DNA of 64,000 nt from Closterium sp. Naga37s-1 (GCA_947471745.1 CANJKZ010001237.1:2400001-2464000), one strand, 5' to 3'; shown: positions 44,580-56,689, counted from the first letter of the stretch. Numbers and translations are program-made. The notes: generated by a model not told the origin, from the sequence alone.

Positions 44580-46407
44580 CGCACCATATGGCACTTCGTC
44601 CTTCCTCTGTTCCACAGCGTGTCCCTTTGGCGTCTCCTCATGCGTCCTCTCTTCCTGGCGTTCCTGACCCGCCGTCCGACCTTGCTCGTGCTGCCGGTCC
44701 TACTGTCACACGTCTTCTAGCCACTGTTGTCACTGACCCTTCGTTTGAGTCCATTGCTGCGTCTGCCCTAGTTGCTGAGCTTGTTGACTTTGCTGCCGTC
44801 TGTCGTCTCGACTACGCCGCTAGTCTTGTTGCTGAGTGTGAGGTTGCATGTCCTCAGTCCGTCGGGGGTGAGTGTGCTCTTGGCACGGACGTCCTCGAGG
44901 ACAGGCAGGAGGAGTTTGAGTGTTTTGCAGCTGCTGTACCTCATCTCGTGTCCATGCTGATTGCACCTGAGGGAGACCCGGATGCACCAGACATCCCGAC
45001 CCCGCGCTCTTACGCAGAGGCGATTGAGGGTCCCTACTCCTCTTAGTGGCAGACAGCCATGGACGCAGAGATGGCATTCTGGAAGTCCACAGGCACTTAC
45101 GTCGACGAGGTTCCCCCTCCTGGGGCGAACATAGTCGATGGCATGTGGGTTTTATTTTCTCCGCCGACTTCAGCACAACTTTCTTACAGGGCAGCCTGCA
45201 CGAGGAGATCTAGCTGTGCCGCCCACCTGGCTTCACTGGGTCGTTTCCTGCAGGTACCCAGTGGAGCCTCCGACGGCCAGTCTACGGTCTCCGCCAGGCG
45301 CCTCGCGAGTGGCACGACACACTGAGGACGACGCTTGCGGCTCTCGCGTTTGCTCCTTCGACTGATGACCCGTCGTTGTTTCTACGCACTGACACTTCGC
45401 TTCCGCCGTTCTACATCCTCGTGTACGTCGACGACTTTGTCTTTGCCACTGCTGACACTGAGGGACTGGCCCTAGTGAAGTCGGAGCTGCACAAGAGACA
45501 CACGTGCACAGACCTGGGTGAGCTGCGTAGCTATCTTGGCTTGCAGATTACCCAGGACAGAGCACGGCGCACCATGACCTTGACTCAGTCACACATGGTG
45601 CAGCAGGTCCTTCAGCGCTTCCGCTTCTAGTAGTCCTTGCCACAGTCCACTCCTCTGCCTACCGGTCACTCGCTCTCAGCTCCACCTTCAGACGAGTCCG
45701 TAGAGCCGAGTGGCCCGTATCCAGAGCTTGTGGGCTGCCTCATGTACCTGATGACCTGCACTCGACCTGACCTTGCCTACCCTATTAGCATCCTGGCACG
45801 CTACGTTGCGCCCAGGAGACACTGACCAGAGCACTGGGAGGCCGCTAAGAGGGTGTTGCGCTACTTGTGCAGTACGTCGGGCATGGGGCTCGTGCTTGGA
45901 GGACGGGCTCGAGTTGTCCTCACTGGACACGCAGACGCTTCTTGGGTTGACGACTTGGCTACGCAGCGGTCGTCACAGTGTTACACTTTCAACCTTGGCT
46001 CCGGCTCTGTTTCGTAGCGGTCTACCCGCTCGTCTTCTGTTCTCAGTTCCAGTTGTGAGGCTGAGATCTACGCAGGGGCCATGGCTGCACAGGAGTTACG
46101 CTCGCTCATCTACCTGCTGATCGACTTGGGAGAGCGGCCTCGTTCTCCTCCAGTTCTGTACGTCGACAACAAGGCCATGATTGGCTTGTGTCAGGAGCAC
46201 AGACTGGAGCACAGGACGAAGCACATCGCTCTGCGTTACTTCCTTGCTCGAGAGTTGCAGCAGCGTGGTCAGCTTCGTCTTGCTTACATGGCCTCTCGGG
46301 CCAACACTGCTGATATATTCACCGAGGCACTTCATCCTTGTGATCATCAACGTTTCTGTACTGGTTTAGGCCTTGTGCCTACTTTGTCTCCCTTGCTCAC
46401 TTCTTGA
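44580..46407 (+). pseudogene. G reverse transcriptase and RNase H (fossil)
   Basis: Reverse transcriptase begins with IPTPRSYAEAIEGPYSS and MDAEMAFWKSTGTYVDEVPP (about 44990-45120) and has ILVYVDDFVFATADTE (about 45415-45460), YLGLQITQDRARRT (about 45530) and YPELVGCLMYLMTCTRPDLA (about 45720-45780). RNase H: DASWVDDLATQRSSQCYTF (about 45935-45990), MAAQELRSLIYLLIDLGERP (from 46081), KHIALRYFLARELQQRGQLR. The order is copia. The frame is broken. Confidence 0.85.
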
Positions 46408-46563
46408 CTTTGCTTGTACTGTGATCTATATACATATACCTGCATGCTTACACTTGCTAGGTTGTGATCATTGTACTGCTCTTGTGATCGACCCTGAGCT
46501 TGCTTTGCTTTTCTTGACTGGTCTTGTGACCCCTTGTTCTCCCCCACTTTGCCTATGGGGGTG

Positions 46564-46693
46564 TGTCAAACTGTTGTTTTGTGTGTTGTGTAGGCTATAG
46601 TGGGGTAGCCCATATGGGGTTCAACCCAATTAGGGTTAGTACTTGTACCCACCTTGTTTCTAGTTCATCTCATTCTCGCTTAGTCTGTTGACA
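46564..46693 (+). repeat. G 3' LTR
   Basis: 130 bp matching 39977-40106. It is preceded by CCTATGGGGGTG at the purine-tract position. Confidence 0.9.
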
Positions 46694-46698
46694 AGCTG

Positions 46699-49139
46699 AC
46701 CTACCCTGGAACACCGAAGCAGAACGGCAGAGCCGAGCGTGCCAACCGGACCATCGGCGAGGCGGCTAAGACCTTGTTGGGGGCTGCTGGGATGCCCTAC
46801 AAGTTCTGGCCTGAAGCTGTTCGCCATGTCATCACGGTCAAGAACAGGGTCTTGACGCATGTTTGCGACAAGCACTGGGTGCCGTACGAGCGCTGGCTTG
46901 GGAAGAAGCCATCCATTGACATGCTGCAGGTGTGGGGCTGCATGGGGCTTGTGATGGTGCCTAAGGAGCAGAGGCACAAGTTGGAAGTGGCTGCTGTGTG
47001 GGCTGTCCATCTTGGGAAGGCTCCAGACTCGAAAGGGTGACTAATGTGGGACCCCAAGAGCAAGAAGACGCTGGTCAGCCGTGATGTCAAGTTTGTGGAG
47101 GACATCATGTACAAGGACTGGCAGCAGCAGCAACAGCAGGTGTAGATTGGCTTGCGTCTGTAGGAGATTGAGCGGTCTGCGGTGGAGGAGGTTTAGCTGC
47201 ACCTTGAGGATCTCCATGGGTCAGATCTGACCAGTGACCACAGTGGCGGTGGAGAGCAGCAAGTTTCTGGTCCTGTTGTGGAGGAGGGGTTGGAGGATGA
47301 ATCGGCACGTGTGGACTCACCATCCCAGCCCAAGCCTGCTGCAACCGCCAAGGTCACCAAGAGGAGTGAGCAGAGAGGAGCTTCACCACATGGGCAGCAG
47401 ACTGCAACCCACGAGAAGAGACTGTCAGCACCACCTTCAAAGCTGAAGTATAGCCGTTTGGGAGAACCCAAGCAAGGTGCCATGGCAGTTCAGACGGATG
47501 AGGGAGATTACGAGGAGATGGCGGTCTGTTTCTTCACACCTCTGCCTGGAGAACCAGCCACATTGGAGGAGGCACTGAGTGGACCCCACAAGGAGGAGTG
47601 GAAGGCTGCCATGGATGCGGAGTTCAACAGTCTCGTTGAGAATAGGACTTGGGAGCTTGTTGAGTTACCCGAGGGGCGACGGCCGATCAGCAGCAAGTGG
47701 GTCTTCAAGGTGAAGAGTGGAGCTGATGGTGCTTTGGAGCGGTTCAAGAGCCGCTTGGTTGCTAAGGGGTTTCAGCAGATTGAGAAGGTCGACTTCAAGG
47801 AGATCTTCGCTCCGTTGCTAAGCCAGTGAGGTTGAGGACTTTGCTGGCTAACGTAGTTGTGAAGGGATGGGACGTGAAGCACATAGACATCACCACTGCG
47901 TTCCTCAATGGATTGTTACTGGAGGGTATCTACATGGCGCAGACCGACGGCTATGAGGATGGGACCAGCCGGGTGTGCAAGCTCAAGAAGGCTATCTATG
48001 GTCTTAAGCAAGAGCCCAGGTACTGGTACGAGAAGCTGGAGGAGGTGCTGCTGGGTGGAGGCTTCAAGACGTCCCAAGCGGATCACAACTTGTTTCTGCT
48101 TGGAGAGGGGAAGCAACTGCTCTTGCTGCTGGTGTATGTCGACGACATACTGCTGTTCTCACCTTCCATGGAGCAGATTGAGAGGACACAGAAGCTGCTG
48201 ATGGACAACTTCAAGTGCAAGATGCTGGGGGATGTCCACTACTACTTGGGGCTGCAGATTGAGAGGGATGTTGAGAGGAGGTGGCTGAAGGTGCATCAGT
48301 CACACTACATCTCTGGTGTCATGGAGTGATATGGTGTGACTCGGGGTTGCACTGTGATGACATTGTTTCCTGCAGGCTTCAAACTGAAGAAGGCAGCTGA
48401 GGAGGATGATGTGCTTGAGGATGAGCAGCGGAATGAGTACCAGTCACTCATTGGGAGTGTGATGTATGCAGCTGTGCATACGCGACCTGATGCTTCATTT
48501 GGAGTAGGGCAGCTGGCCAGAGTTGTGTAGTGGCCCACTGAGGAGTAGTTGGAGGTGGCAAAGCGCTTGGTGCGATACCTCGGATCAACGGCATTTGCTG
48601 GTGTTCAGTTTTCAGCTGGCGGCCAGCTGAAACAGTTTGGAGCAGATGGGATCACGCCTGGAACCTTGAAGCTGTCGTGCTTCACCAACGCTGCATGGGC
48701 CTTGGAGGAGGAGGATGAGTCATCTGTTGGTGGCTTTGTCTGCATTGTCGGAGGTGGACCAGTGAGCTGGAGGTCCAAGAAGCAGAGTGAGATTGCTCAG
48801 TCTTCGGGAGAGGCAAAGTACATGGCAATGTACCATTCCATCAAGGCGATTGTGCTCCTGAGAAAGCTGCTAGAGGACATGGGAGCTAAACAGCAGGGAC
48901 CTACACCACTTTTCTCCGACGGCGAAGCTGCTGTTGGCATGGCCAACAATCCTAACCTGAATGGGTTGTACAAGCACATGAAGACTAAGTGGCACTGGGT
49001 GAGGCAGATGGTGAAGGAGGGAGTTGTTGAGCTCCATCTTGTGAAGGCCAGCAAGCAGGCGGCAGATTTTCTCACCAAGAGACTTCCCGAGAATGCACAT
49101 TGGAAGTGTGCAAAGATGTGTAGCATGGCATTGCACTAA
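46699..49139 (+). pseudogene. F2 integrase end, RT and RNase H (fossil)
   Basis: Integrase C-terminal region (WPEAVRHVITVKNRVLTHV about 46805-46860; MLQVWGCMGLVMVPKEQRHK about 46920-46980), acidic/Ser-rich linker (about 47200-47480), reverse transcriptase (FFTPLPGEPATLEEALSGP about 47535; LLVYVDDILLFS about 48130-48165) and RNase H (CFTNAAWALEEEDESSVGGF about 48680-48740; GEAKYMAMYHS about 48810; KWHWVRQMVKEGVVELH about 48990). The domain ends with a stop near 49139, and a purine tract GAGGGGGAGT follows. Broken, with a few breaks. Confidence 0.85.
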
Positions 49140-49240
49140 TGGGGGCAGAATTGCTATGAGTGCGTGGATGATTCTCTGCATGAGAGAGTTGCATGCATGT
49201 GAGTGTCTGTGCATGCAGTCCGTTAGTCTGAGGGGGAGTT

Positions 49241-49371
49241 TGTTGAATGCACGTCAGTTTGGGTGCATGTCATCCTAACGTCCTGCCGAGTGCTCGTGCC
49301 AATATGCTTGCATGATTTGCATGAGCATATGTTATTATCCGTGGCTGTTGGATTTTATCATATCTGTGTTT
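49241..49371 (+). repeat. F 3' LTR, first part
   Basis: It starts TGTTGAATGCACG after the purine tract and matches the first part of the other two F LTRs, then passes into H LTR sequence. Further parts of the same LTR are at 54984-55055 and 56125-56537. Confidence 0.85.
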
Positions 49372-52300
49372 TTCGGGTGGTCGACCCGGCGAGGTCGTCC
49401 TTTGAAGGCGCCGACTTCGTGGCGCCGACTTGGGGAGTGGCCGACTTGGTGAAGCCAGCTGGTGGTCGTCGACTTGGGCAGTCGACGAGCACGTACAACA
49501 TTTGGTCGACTTTCTCCGAGGACGTCGACGCCGACCTGGTGGTTTCCAGGTCGACCAAGTTACCAGGGCGACGAAGTTCTGCGGAGGTGCGCGACAGTCG
49601 CCCAGGTGGTTTTGGCGAAGCGGACCTCGGTGGTAATATTCCGACGTCGACCTGGAGGATCAGGTGCAGACGTGGGCACGTGGTCGACTTGGTGTCTGTG
49701 TTGTGCAGGTGACTAAGCACAGCATGCCAATCAGCTGTGAGCACCAGCGAAGCACGTGCGCTGCTGTCCTGCGAGTGCAATGCTGTGCAGCCGCCTTGCT
49801 GCAGCGTTGGCACCCCGTCGACTTGCAGCGCTGGCAGACCACGACTTTGCTCTGCTGGAGCGCGGTCGACCTTGCAGTGCTGGAATGCGGTCGACCGTGC
49901 TGTGCTGGCAGTCGACGTGCTTGGATGCTAGCTCCTGATGTAGTCTGTGTTGCTTTGCCATTGATTACCATTTTGTTGTAAACGATTGGTAGTGAAACTA
50001 TTGCCAACTCTCCCTGTGAATGCGCACAAGTAAACGACTATGGAACGTACACTACGATCACTCCTACCCCGTGCCTACCCCGTAGACTAGCTCCTGGTGT
50101 ATGAGTTATCTCCGCATGGTGCGGTGAGCGTGGACGGCACCGCGACTTACCTTCACTCTAGTCGACTTAGTTGTGCATTACCTATCGTGTTCGTAGGCTG
50201 GCAGCTGCGTGTTAGTCACCATGGTGGGCGCCGTAGGTGACGCAGGCGTAGTGGAGATGGAACACCATGCAAGGCGAGTACGGGGAGATGCTCCCTTGGA
50301 GGTCGTCGAGTTGGGCATCCGCGCCAAGTGGGCGTCGGAACACCCATCCCGACCTCCCTCTCCTCGACCGGTGAACACCAAAGGCGGCATCAACGTGGGC
50401 GTCAACGTCGGTGACCAAGTCGGCAGCAGTGCGGGAGGCACGTCGAGGCAGAGAGGAGTGTTCCGGACGGCCAACGGCAAAGTCGGCGGCGTTCAGACGC
50501 GAGGGCTGCAGTCGTCGACGGCTGCGGGCTCCTCGCAAGGCGACGTCGGTGGACGTCGATGCGATGTGACGCCGGCGACCCACGTGACTGCATGAGGGAT
50601 TGCACCGACCTACGGGTACTTAAAGTTCACGCCGGACAAGGTCCTGGTCACGGCGCTCCTGGTAGGTCGACACGGCCTTCTCACGTGGAAGGAGTCCATC
50701 AAGCCCTAGCTGGAGATTGCCGGGCTGATGTGCTTCACCGACGGTACCGTGGAGACGCCGCCTGCGAGAAACGCCGAGCTGCGTGCGGAGTTTCGTGCCG
50801 TGCAACTGCTGACCTTCACGTTCATCTCACGGTGCTGCTCGCTGGTGGTGCAGATTGCCTTCAAGTCGTGCAGACGTCACCTGGACGCCGGGCACCAGGC
50901 GTGGCGGTTCATTACGTTCACGTACCAGGTCACCGACGACCTGTACATCGGCCAGTTGGAGGAGCAGCTCACGCACCTGAGAATGAGCGAGCAGGAGACG
51001 GCGACCGACTACTGCAACCGAGCTTGGCGTCTCCTTGCCTGCGTGCGGATGGCCGGCGTTGTACATCACGCACGTCCTAAAGGGGCTCCCGAGCGGCTTC
51101 AACCTGATGAAAGGTCTGATGGTGGTTCTTGGCACGCGGGAGTCGCTCAACGAGGACTCACTGACCTCGTACATCCTCAGGGACAAGGCAATGCAGGAGG
51201 CTGATCGATCCACGGAGCTCTTGCCGCAGGCGAACTATGTCGCCCCAACGAAGGAAGGAAGTCGACCGGGCCAGCGCGGCAAGCCTAGTGGTGGTGGTAG
51301 CGGAGGTGAGAAACCGGCCAAGTTTGCGAACAAGGGCAGGTCGGCCAAGGATGGCGATCGAGGAGGAGGAAGTCGACGTTGGGAGTGCTGGCTGTGCGGC
51401 CACCCTGACCACCTCTCCTTCAAGTGCCCTGACCGCGATGACTCCGACGACGACGACACCAAGGGTGGCCGAGGAAGGTCGACCGGTCGTCGCTCACGTC
51501 GGGAGAGCGAGCCGCACTGGGAGAAGCAGTCGACAAAGTCGACGACGGCGAAGGACGCCGACTCCTCTACTAGCGGCAAGTGGCGAGGCGACGGGGAGGC
51601 GTCGTGCTCGCTGGTTGGCGTCATGGAGCCGACCGTCTCGCTGGCTCCGGAGGACGGTCAGGACTTCCAGGCGGTGGCAGCAGCGGTGCAGGCGAACTCG
51701 GCGGTGGTCCTGCTCGACAGCGGCTGCTCGCACCACCTGATGGGAACGAAGGAGGTCTTTGTCGACTTGGGGCCAAGCGGTGACGTCAAGCACGTGCGCG
51801 GCTTCAATGAAGCGGTGCAGACCGTCCAGGGCCGCGGGACCGTCGCCCTGCAAGGAGAGGCCGGGAAGCAGGTGCTCATCCCCGACGTGCTCTACGTCCC
51901 GGACGTGCAGGCCAACCTGCTATCAGCCGGTCAGCTGAAGGAGAGCGGTGTGAAGCTGCAGGACGACGGTGACGTGATGCTGATGGTCTCGGCGGCGGGG
52001 GACGTCCTAGGTCGGGCAACATACACCAGCCGGGTCCTCTGCACCGACCTTCGTTCGTGCACGGCGACGTCGACGTCGACCACCACGGGGAAGGTGGCTC
52101 TGCGGACCATCGCTACGGTGACGAAGTCGACGCCTGCCAAGTGGCATGTGAGGCTTGCGCATGTCGGCGCTTGCGGGCGGTTTCGTGTGTCGGCCAAGGA
52201 CGGCAGCCTGTACTTCTTGATACTGAAGGACCGCAAAACCTGCTACGTGTGGGTGAGGCCGGTCACCAAGAAGTCCGACGTGCTGCGGGAGTTCGAGATG

Positions 52301-54983
52301 TGGTTGGTGTTGGTTAAGCGGCAGGCGAAAAAGTCGGCGCTGATGTTGCGCTCTGACCGCGGAGGGGAGTTCCTCGAGAAGGAGTTCACTCCCTTCGTGG
52401 ACGGCAAGGGAATCGTCCGCGACTTGACCAGCCCCTAAACACCGCAGCAGAACGGCATGGCGGAGCGGGAGATGCGGACAGTGGTGGAGCCGGTGCGGAT
52501 GATGCTGCTGCACATGGGCGTGCAGCACCACTGGTGGCACCTTGCCCTGCAACAAGCCGTCAGGGTGAGAAACTGCTTGGAGAGGTCGACACTGCCGCTG
52601 GGGACAACGCCACACCAGCTGCTGACCGGTAAGAAGCCCGACTTGGCACTGGCCCACGTGTGGGGCTGCATGGCGCAGTTCCTCGTCCCGGAGCAGCAAC
52701 GTGGTGGAAAGCTGAAGCCGAAGGCCAGGTGGGGCCTTCACCTCAGTGTGTCGGAGGAGAGCAAGGGCTGGGAACTCCTCGACCTCATCGACAACAGGGT
52801 GGCCACCACGTCTGACGTGGTGCTCTACTAGACGATGTTGCTGGAGGTGTGGAAGTTGGAACACGGGCCGGCGTCGGGGCAGAAGCAGGTCAACCTGCCG
52901 ACAGACACCTCGACGGCGACACTCCCCTTGCTCGCCGAGGTCGGTGAGATTGCTGTTGAGGACGCCGAGAACGTCCGCCCTCTTTGCCCTTTCCCTGCCC
53001 CTCCCGCCCCACCCCTTGTAGCCGACCTGCATGAGCTGACATCGACGTCGGCCAGCGGCGATGAGGGGAGCAGTAGGGCGTCGCCTGTGGCGCTGGCCAA
53101 GAGCATCGCCAGTGGCCGACATGATGTCAAGCATGTTGGCCTGAGAGAGAAGTCGACGCCGACAGGGGAGCAGCAGGCAGAGGAGGTGCAGTCGAATTGG
53201 GTGAAGTCGGCGAAGGAGGCATCGACAGGGAAGCCAGCATGGAAGCCGACAGGGGAGCCGTCGGCGACCGGGCAGTCGGCAGGGCAGCCAACGACTGGGG
53301 AGCAGTTGGGAGGGACGCCGACTTTGGTGCAGCAGGACGTCGAGGATAGCAAGTTCGGTGACGGTGAAAGGGAGCAGTCGGAGCAGTCCATTGACAGCGA
53401 CGTGGTGGAGGTTCAGGTCGACCAGCCTGGACTGCGGCATTCAGGTCGAATTCGAGGGCCGCCTAAGCGGCTGACCTACCACGTGTGCCTCCCGCCAGCC
53501 GCCTTCACCACGATGTACGACAACGACGACAACGACGACGACGACGACGACATGTTGTACGACGACGCCGAGGACGGTGTCGACCTGCAGGAGCTCGACC
53601 CCGACATGCACGCCGACCCCGAACACCGCGAGGACATCGCGACGATGACGGTGAAGGAGGCGTTGGCAAACTGGAAGTGAAAGGGGGTGAAGGCCGCCAT
53701 GGATGAGGAGATCTGCAGTCTCATCGGCATGGGCACCTGGGAGCTGGTCGAACTCCCACGCGGGGTAAACATCAAGAAGGACTGGTGGGTGCTGATGACC
53801 AAGTACCACGTCGACGAGAAGGTCGCCTGGAAGAAGGTGAGGCTCGTCGTGAAGGGCTTCACGCAGGTGTATGGCGCCGACTACGACGAGACGTATGCGC
53901 CGGTGAGCAGCTACGTCACGCTGGGGATCTTCCTCAGCATCGTTGCCATCCTCGACCTCAACCTGATGCAGCTCGACATGAAGAACGCCTTCCTGCAGAG
54001 CAAGCTCGACAAGTTGCTGTACATGTACCAACCGGACAACTACAACGACGGGACCCGCCGGGTGTGCAAGCTGCTGAAGAGCCCGTACGGGCCGAAGCAT
54101 TTGCCGCTACTGTGGTACAAGGCGCTCGACGACGTGCTGGTCGGCGCCGACTAGAAGAAGAGCCAGGTCGACCAGGCGCTCTACTTCAAGGTCGGCGACG
54201 ATGGGGTGACCTGCGGGGCGCTGGTCTACGTCGACGACCTGCTCGCTGCCAGCAGAAGCACCGCGATGCTGAGGGAGCTGAAGGAGCTGCTGGAGGCCGC
54301 CTTCGAGTTGCGTGAGATCTCGCCAGTGGTGAAGTACCTCGGGCTGGAGATCGTGCGTGACAGGCCGGCGAGGAAGTTGCGGCTGCACCAGCAGAGCTAC
54401 GTCGACAAGCTGCGCAGGCGATTCATCGACGAGGAGTAGGGTGGTCAAGTCCTGAAGACGCCGGTCTCCGTCGACGCCTACGCCGAGCTTACGTTCGATG
54501 ACGAGGAGGCCCAGGAGCGTGAGGAGGAGGAGTACCGGCAGAGGGTCGGCTCGCTGTAGTTCGTGGCGACGAGGACGAGGCTGGACATTGCCTTCGCCTG
54601 CAGCAAGCTGGGGAGCGGCCTCAAGGTGAGGAGCGACCAGCACGGGCGCGAGGTCGACCGTTGTCTTTCCTACCTCGCCTACACCTAAGACACCGCCCTG
54701 GAGTTCAGCGGTGGACCAGAGTCGCTGAAGCTGGTCGGCTACTTGGACACTGACGACGCCAGTGACAAGCAGAACCGGACGAGCACGGGCGGCTACGTGT
54801 TCGTCTACGGAGGGGCCGCCGTCTCCTGGTCTAGCCAACGCATCAAGTGCGCGACGTTGTCGTCAACCGAGTCGGAGTACGTGGCGGTAACCGAGGCCGG
54901 CAAGGAGGGAGGCCAACTTCGCTTCCTTCTTGTAGAGTTCCAGTTGCTGGACGCTGCAAGTTGGCCATCACAGTCGCCGAAGG
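49372..54983 (+). mobile_element. Element H, GC-rich Ty1/copia fossil (plus), inside the F LTR
   Basis: It begins in the middle of its LTR (49372-50116, matching 55378-56124), then has TGGTGCGGTGAGC at the primer-site position (50117 on), gag (about 50210-51380), knuckle, protease, integrase, linker, reverse transcriptase and part of RNase H, which ends next to F LTR sequence. GTCGAC and CGTCGAC motifs are very frequent. It is broken, with roughly half a dozen breaks, and incomplete at both ends. It is only distantly similar to the other copia elements here. Confidence 0.85.
50600..54983 (+). pseudogene. H gag-pol (fossil)
   Basis: Gag: GHQAWRFITFTYQVTDDLYI (about 50885-50950) and ATDYCNRAW (about 51000), UBN2-like. 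Zinc knuckle CWLCGHPDHLSFKC (about 51388-51430). Protease region VVLLDSGCSHHLMGTKEVF (about 51700-51760), then VLYVPDVQANLLSAGQL. Integrase: YFLILKDRKTCYVWVRPVTK (about 52210-52270), LMLRSDRGGEFLEKEF (about 52340), PQQNGMAEREMRTV (about 52440). Linker with acidic DDNDDDDD run (about 53520-53560). Reverse transcriptase: MDEEICSLIGMGTWELVELP (about 53700-53760), YDETYAPVSSYVTL, LVYVDDLLAAS (about 54220-54250). RNase H: NRTSTGGYVFVYGGAAVSWS (about 54770-54830) and SSTESEYVAVTE. Confidence 0.85.
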
Positions 54984-55055
54984 GACATGACTATAAAGGG
55001 ATCTTTGGTTGGGTGGTTAGAAAGGCAACTTTGACTTTTGGATTAGGGTGGCTAG
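54984..55055 (+). repeat. F 3' LTR, middle part
   Basis: GGGACATGACTATAAAGGGA and the following 50 bases match the F 5' LTR around 32649-32720. It ends with GCTAG, the left target duplication of the H LTR that follows. Confidence 0.82.
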
Positions 55056-56124
55056 TGTCAACGGGAGTTGTGTGTTGGCCTCGTCCTCGCTTGGGTGGAG
55101 CCGACTTCGTGGTCGGGTGTGCGGGAGGTGCAGAAGACCTGCAGCAGTGGCTGGCGCCGACTTTGGGAGGCCGGCTTGGGAGGTCGACCTGGCAGGGCGT
55201 CGACTTGGTGACGTCGACTTGGTGAAGCCGACTTGGTGTGGTCGGCTGACAGCTGGACTGGTCCACCTAGAGTTGGTCGACCAGAGGGTGCGGTCGGTGT
55301 TGTCGACTGGTGGTGGCCGTCGACCTGGGCGGTCGACGGGCACGAAGAAGAGTGGTGCCGACTTGAAGGGCGCCGAGTTCGGGTGGTCGACCCGGCGAGG
55401 TCGACCTTTGGAGGCGCCGACTTCGTGGCGCCGACTTGGGGAGTGGCCGACTTTGTGAAGACAGCTGGTGGTCGTCGACTTGGGCAGTCGACGAGCACGT
55501 ACAACTTTCGGTCAACTTTCCCCGAGGACTTCGACGCCGACCTGGTGGTTTCCAGGTCGACCAAGTTACCTGGGCGACAAAGTTCTGCGGAGGTCCGCGA
55601 CAGTCGCCCAGGTGGTTTTGGCAAAGCCGACCTCGGTGGTGGTATCCCGAGGTCGACCTGGAGGATCAGGTGCAGACGTGGGCACGTGGTCAACTTCGTG
55701 TCTGTGCTGTGCAGGTGACGAAGCACAGCATGCCAATCAGTTGCGAGCACCAGCGAAGCAGGTGCGCTGCTGTCCTGCGAGTGCAACGCCGTGCAGCCGC
55801 CTTGCTGCAGCGTTGGCACGCCGTCGACTTGCAGCGCTGGCAGACCGCGACCTCGCTCTACTGGAGCCCGATCGACCTTGAAGTGCTGGAGCGTGGTCGA
55901 TCGTGCTGTGCTGGCAGTCGACCTGCTTGGATGCTAGCTCCTGATGTAGTCAGTGTTGCTTTGCCATTGATTAACATTCTGTTGTAAACGTATGCTAGTG
56001 AAACTATTGCCAACTCTCCCTGTGAATGCGCAAGTAGAGTGAGCACAAGTAAACGAACGCTACGGTCACTCCTACCCCGTGCCTACCCCGTAGACTAGCT
56101 CCTGTTGTACGAGTTATCTCCGCA
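55056..56124 (+). repeat. Complete H-family LTR with its own target duplication
   Basis: 1069 bp from TGTCAACGGGAG to GAGTTATCTCCGCA with TG..CA ends. GCTAG lies on both sides (55051-55055 and 56125-56129), and the F LTR is continuous across the pair. It is therefore an H LTR inserted on its own, or left by LTR-LTR recombination, in the F LTR. The last 747 bp match 49372-50116. Motifs such as GTCGACTTGG recur many times. Confidence 0.85.
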
Positions 56125-56537
56125 GCTAGAAGTTTCTAGCGTGGGTTGCAAATGTTGCAACACCTAGGCAAAATCCAACTAGATTGGATTTTGCATGTGA
56201 CGCCTCAACGACCTCATGATGAGGTTTGCATCATTGCTGCTAGGAAGGTTCCTACGATCCTTCCCTAGCTATTGGAGAACCCCTTCCCTCTCATGGTTCT
56301 CTTGGACTCCCCAACTTCAACAATTTCCATTTCTTAATGCTTGTACTTCCTTGACCATTCCAGTCATGCAGCTGCTGGATGTTTTCAAGTCGTTCTCTCT
56401 CTATTGACCATCTTCACGACTGATTCAAATTGGAGATGGTAGCTAAGGCTATGGCGCATAATCGTACTAAGCGGATTTGCGTTTAGTTGAGAAATGAATT
56501 CGTAGTAAGTTCTCAAAGTGATGGATCCTGAGCAACA
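56125..56537 (+). repeat. F 3' LTR, last part
   Basis: It matches the last half of the other F LTRs (GTTGCAACACCTAGGCAAAA onward) and ends CCTGAGCAACA. TAAAT follows at 56538-56542. Confidence 0.85.
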
Positions 56538-56542
56538 TAAAT

Positions 56543-56689
56543 GAGACTATCTTCAGCTACTCGGAGCAGCAGCAACCACTACTCCTCGAGGTGCTATGCA
56601 AAGGACGACGCCTCTAGACAATGGTGGACAGTGGAGCGTCTCACTCGGTGCGCGACCGTGGGACGTTGGAGAAAATAGGAGAGTGAGTA
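56543..56689 (+). other. Retropepsin-like scrap to the right of F
   Basis: A short plus-strand stretch shows MVDSGASHSVRDRG (about 56620-56660), the look of a retroviral-type aspartic protease start as in Ty3 elements. It is too short to name an element. It is the sequence in which the F array was inserted, and it fades into a purine-rich minisatellite. Confidence 0.35.

Larger units (their letters stand above)
39977..46693 (+). mobile_element. Element G, short-LTR Ty1/copia fossil (plus) inside F2
   Basis: 130-bp LTRs (39977-40106 and 46564-46693, about 96% identical, five differences) flank a full-length interior: GCCCTGCC-repeat leader (about 40190-40640), gag from 40645, Gly-rich stretch and knuckle, protease (about 42050), integrase (about 42480-43400), collagen-like linker (about 43520-44290), reverse transcriptase (about 44990-45630), RNase H (about 45900-46407), purine tract, 3' LTR. 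All parts are present, but the coding frame is broken in several places. LTR divergence suggests an age near that of B. It is the same lineage as D and I. Confidence 0.92.
32357..56537 (+). mobile_element. Element F: three-LTR tandem Ty1/copia array (F1-F2), with G and H inside
   Basis: The order is LTR (32357-33127), F1 interior (33128-37471), LTR (37472-38178), F2 interior (38179-49240, interrupted by G), LTR (49241-56537, interrupted by H pieces). The outer ends are flanked by TAAAT. Both interiors encode the same copia type. F1 lacks the end of its RNase H region and runs straight into the middle LTR. Both units are broken, with about ten or more breaks in total. The LTRs have diverged clearly from each other, so the array is old, while G inside it is younger. 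Confidence 0.85.
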
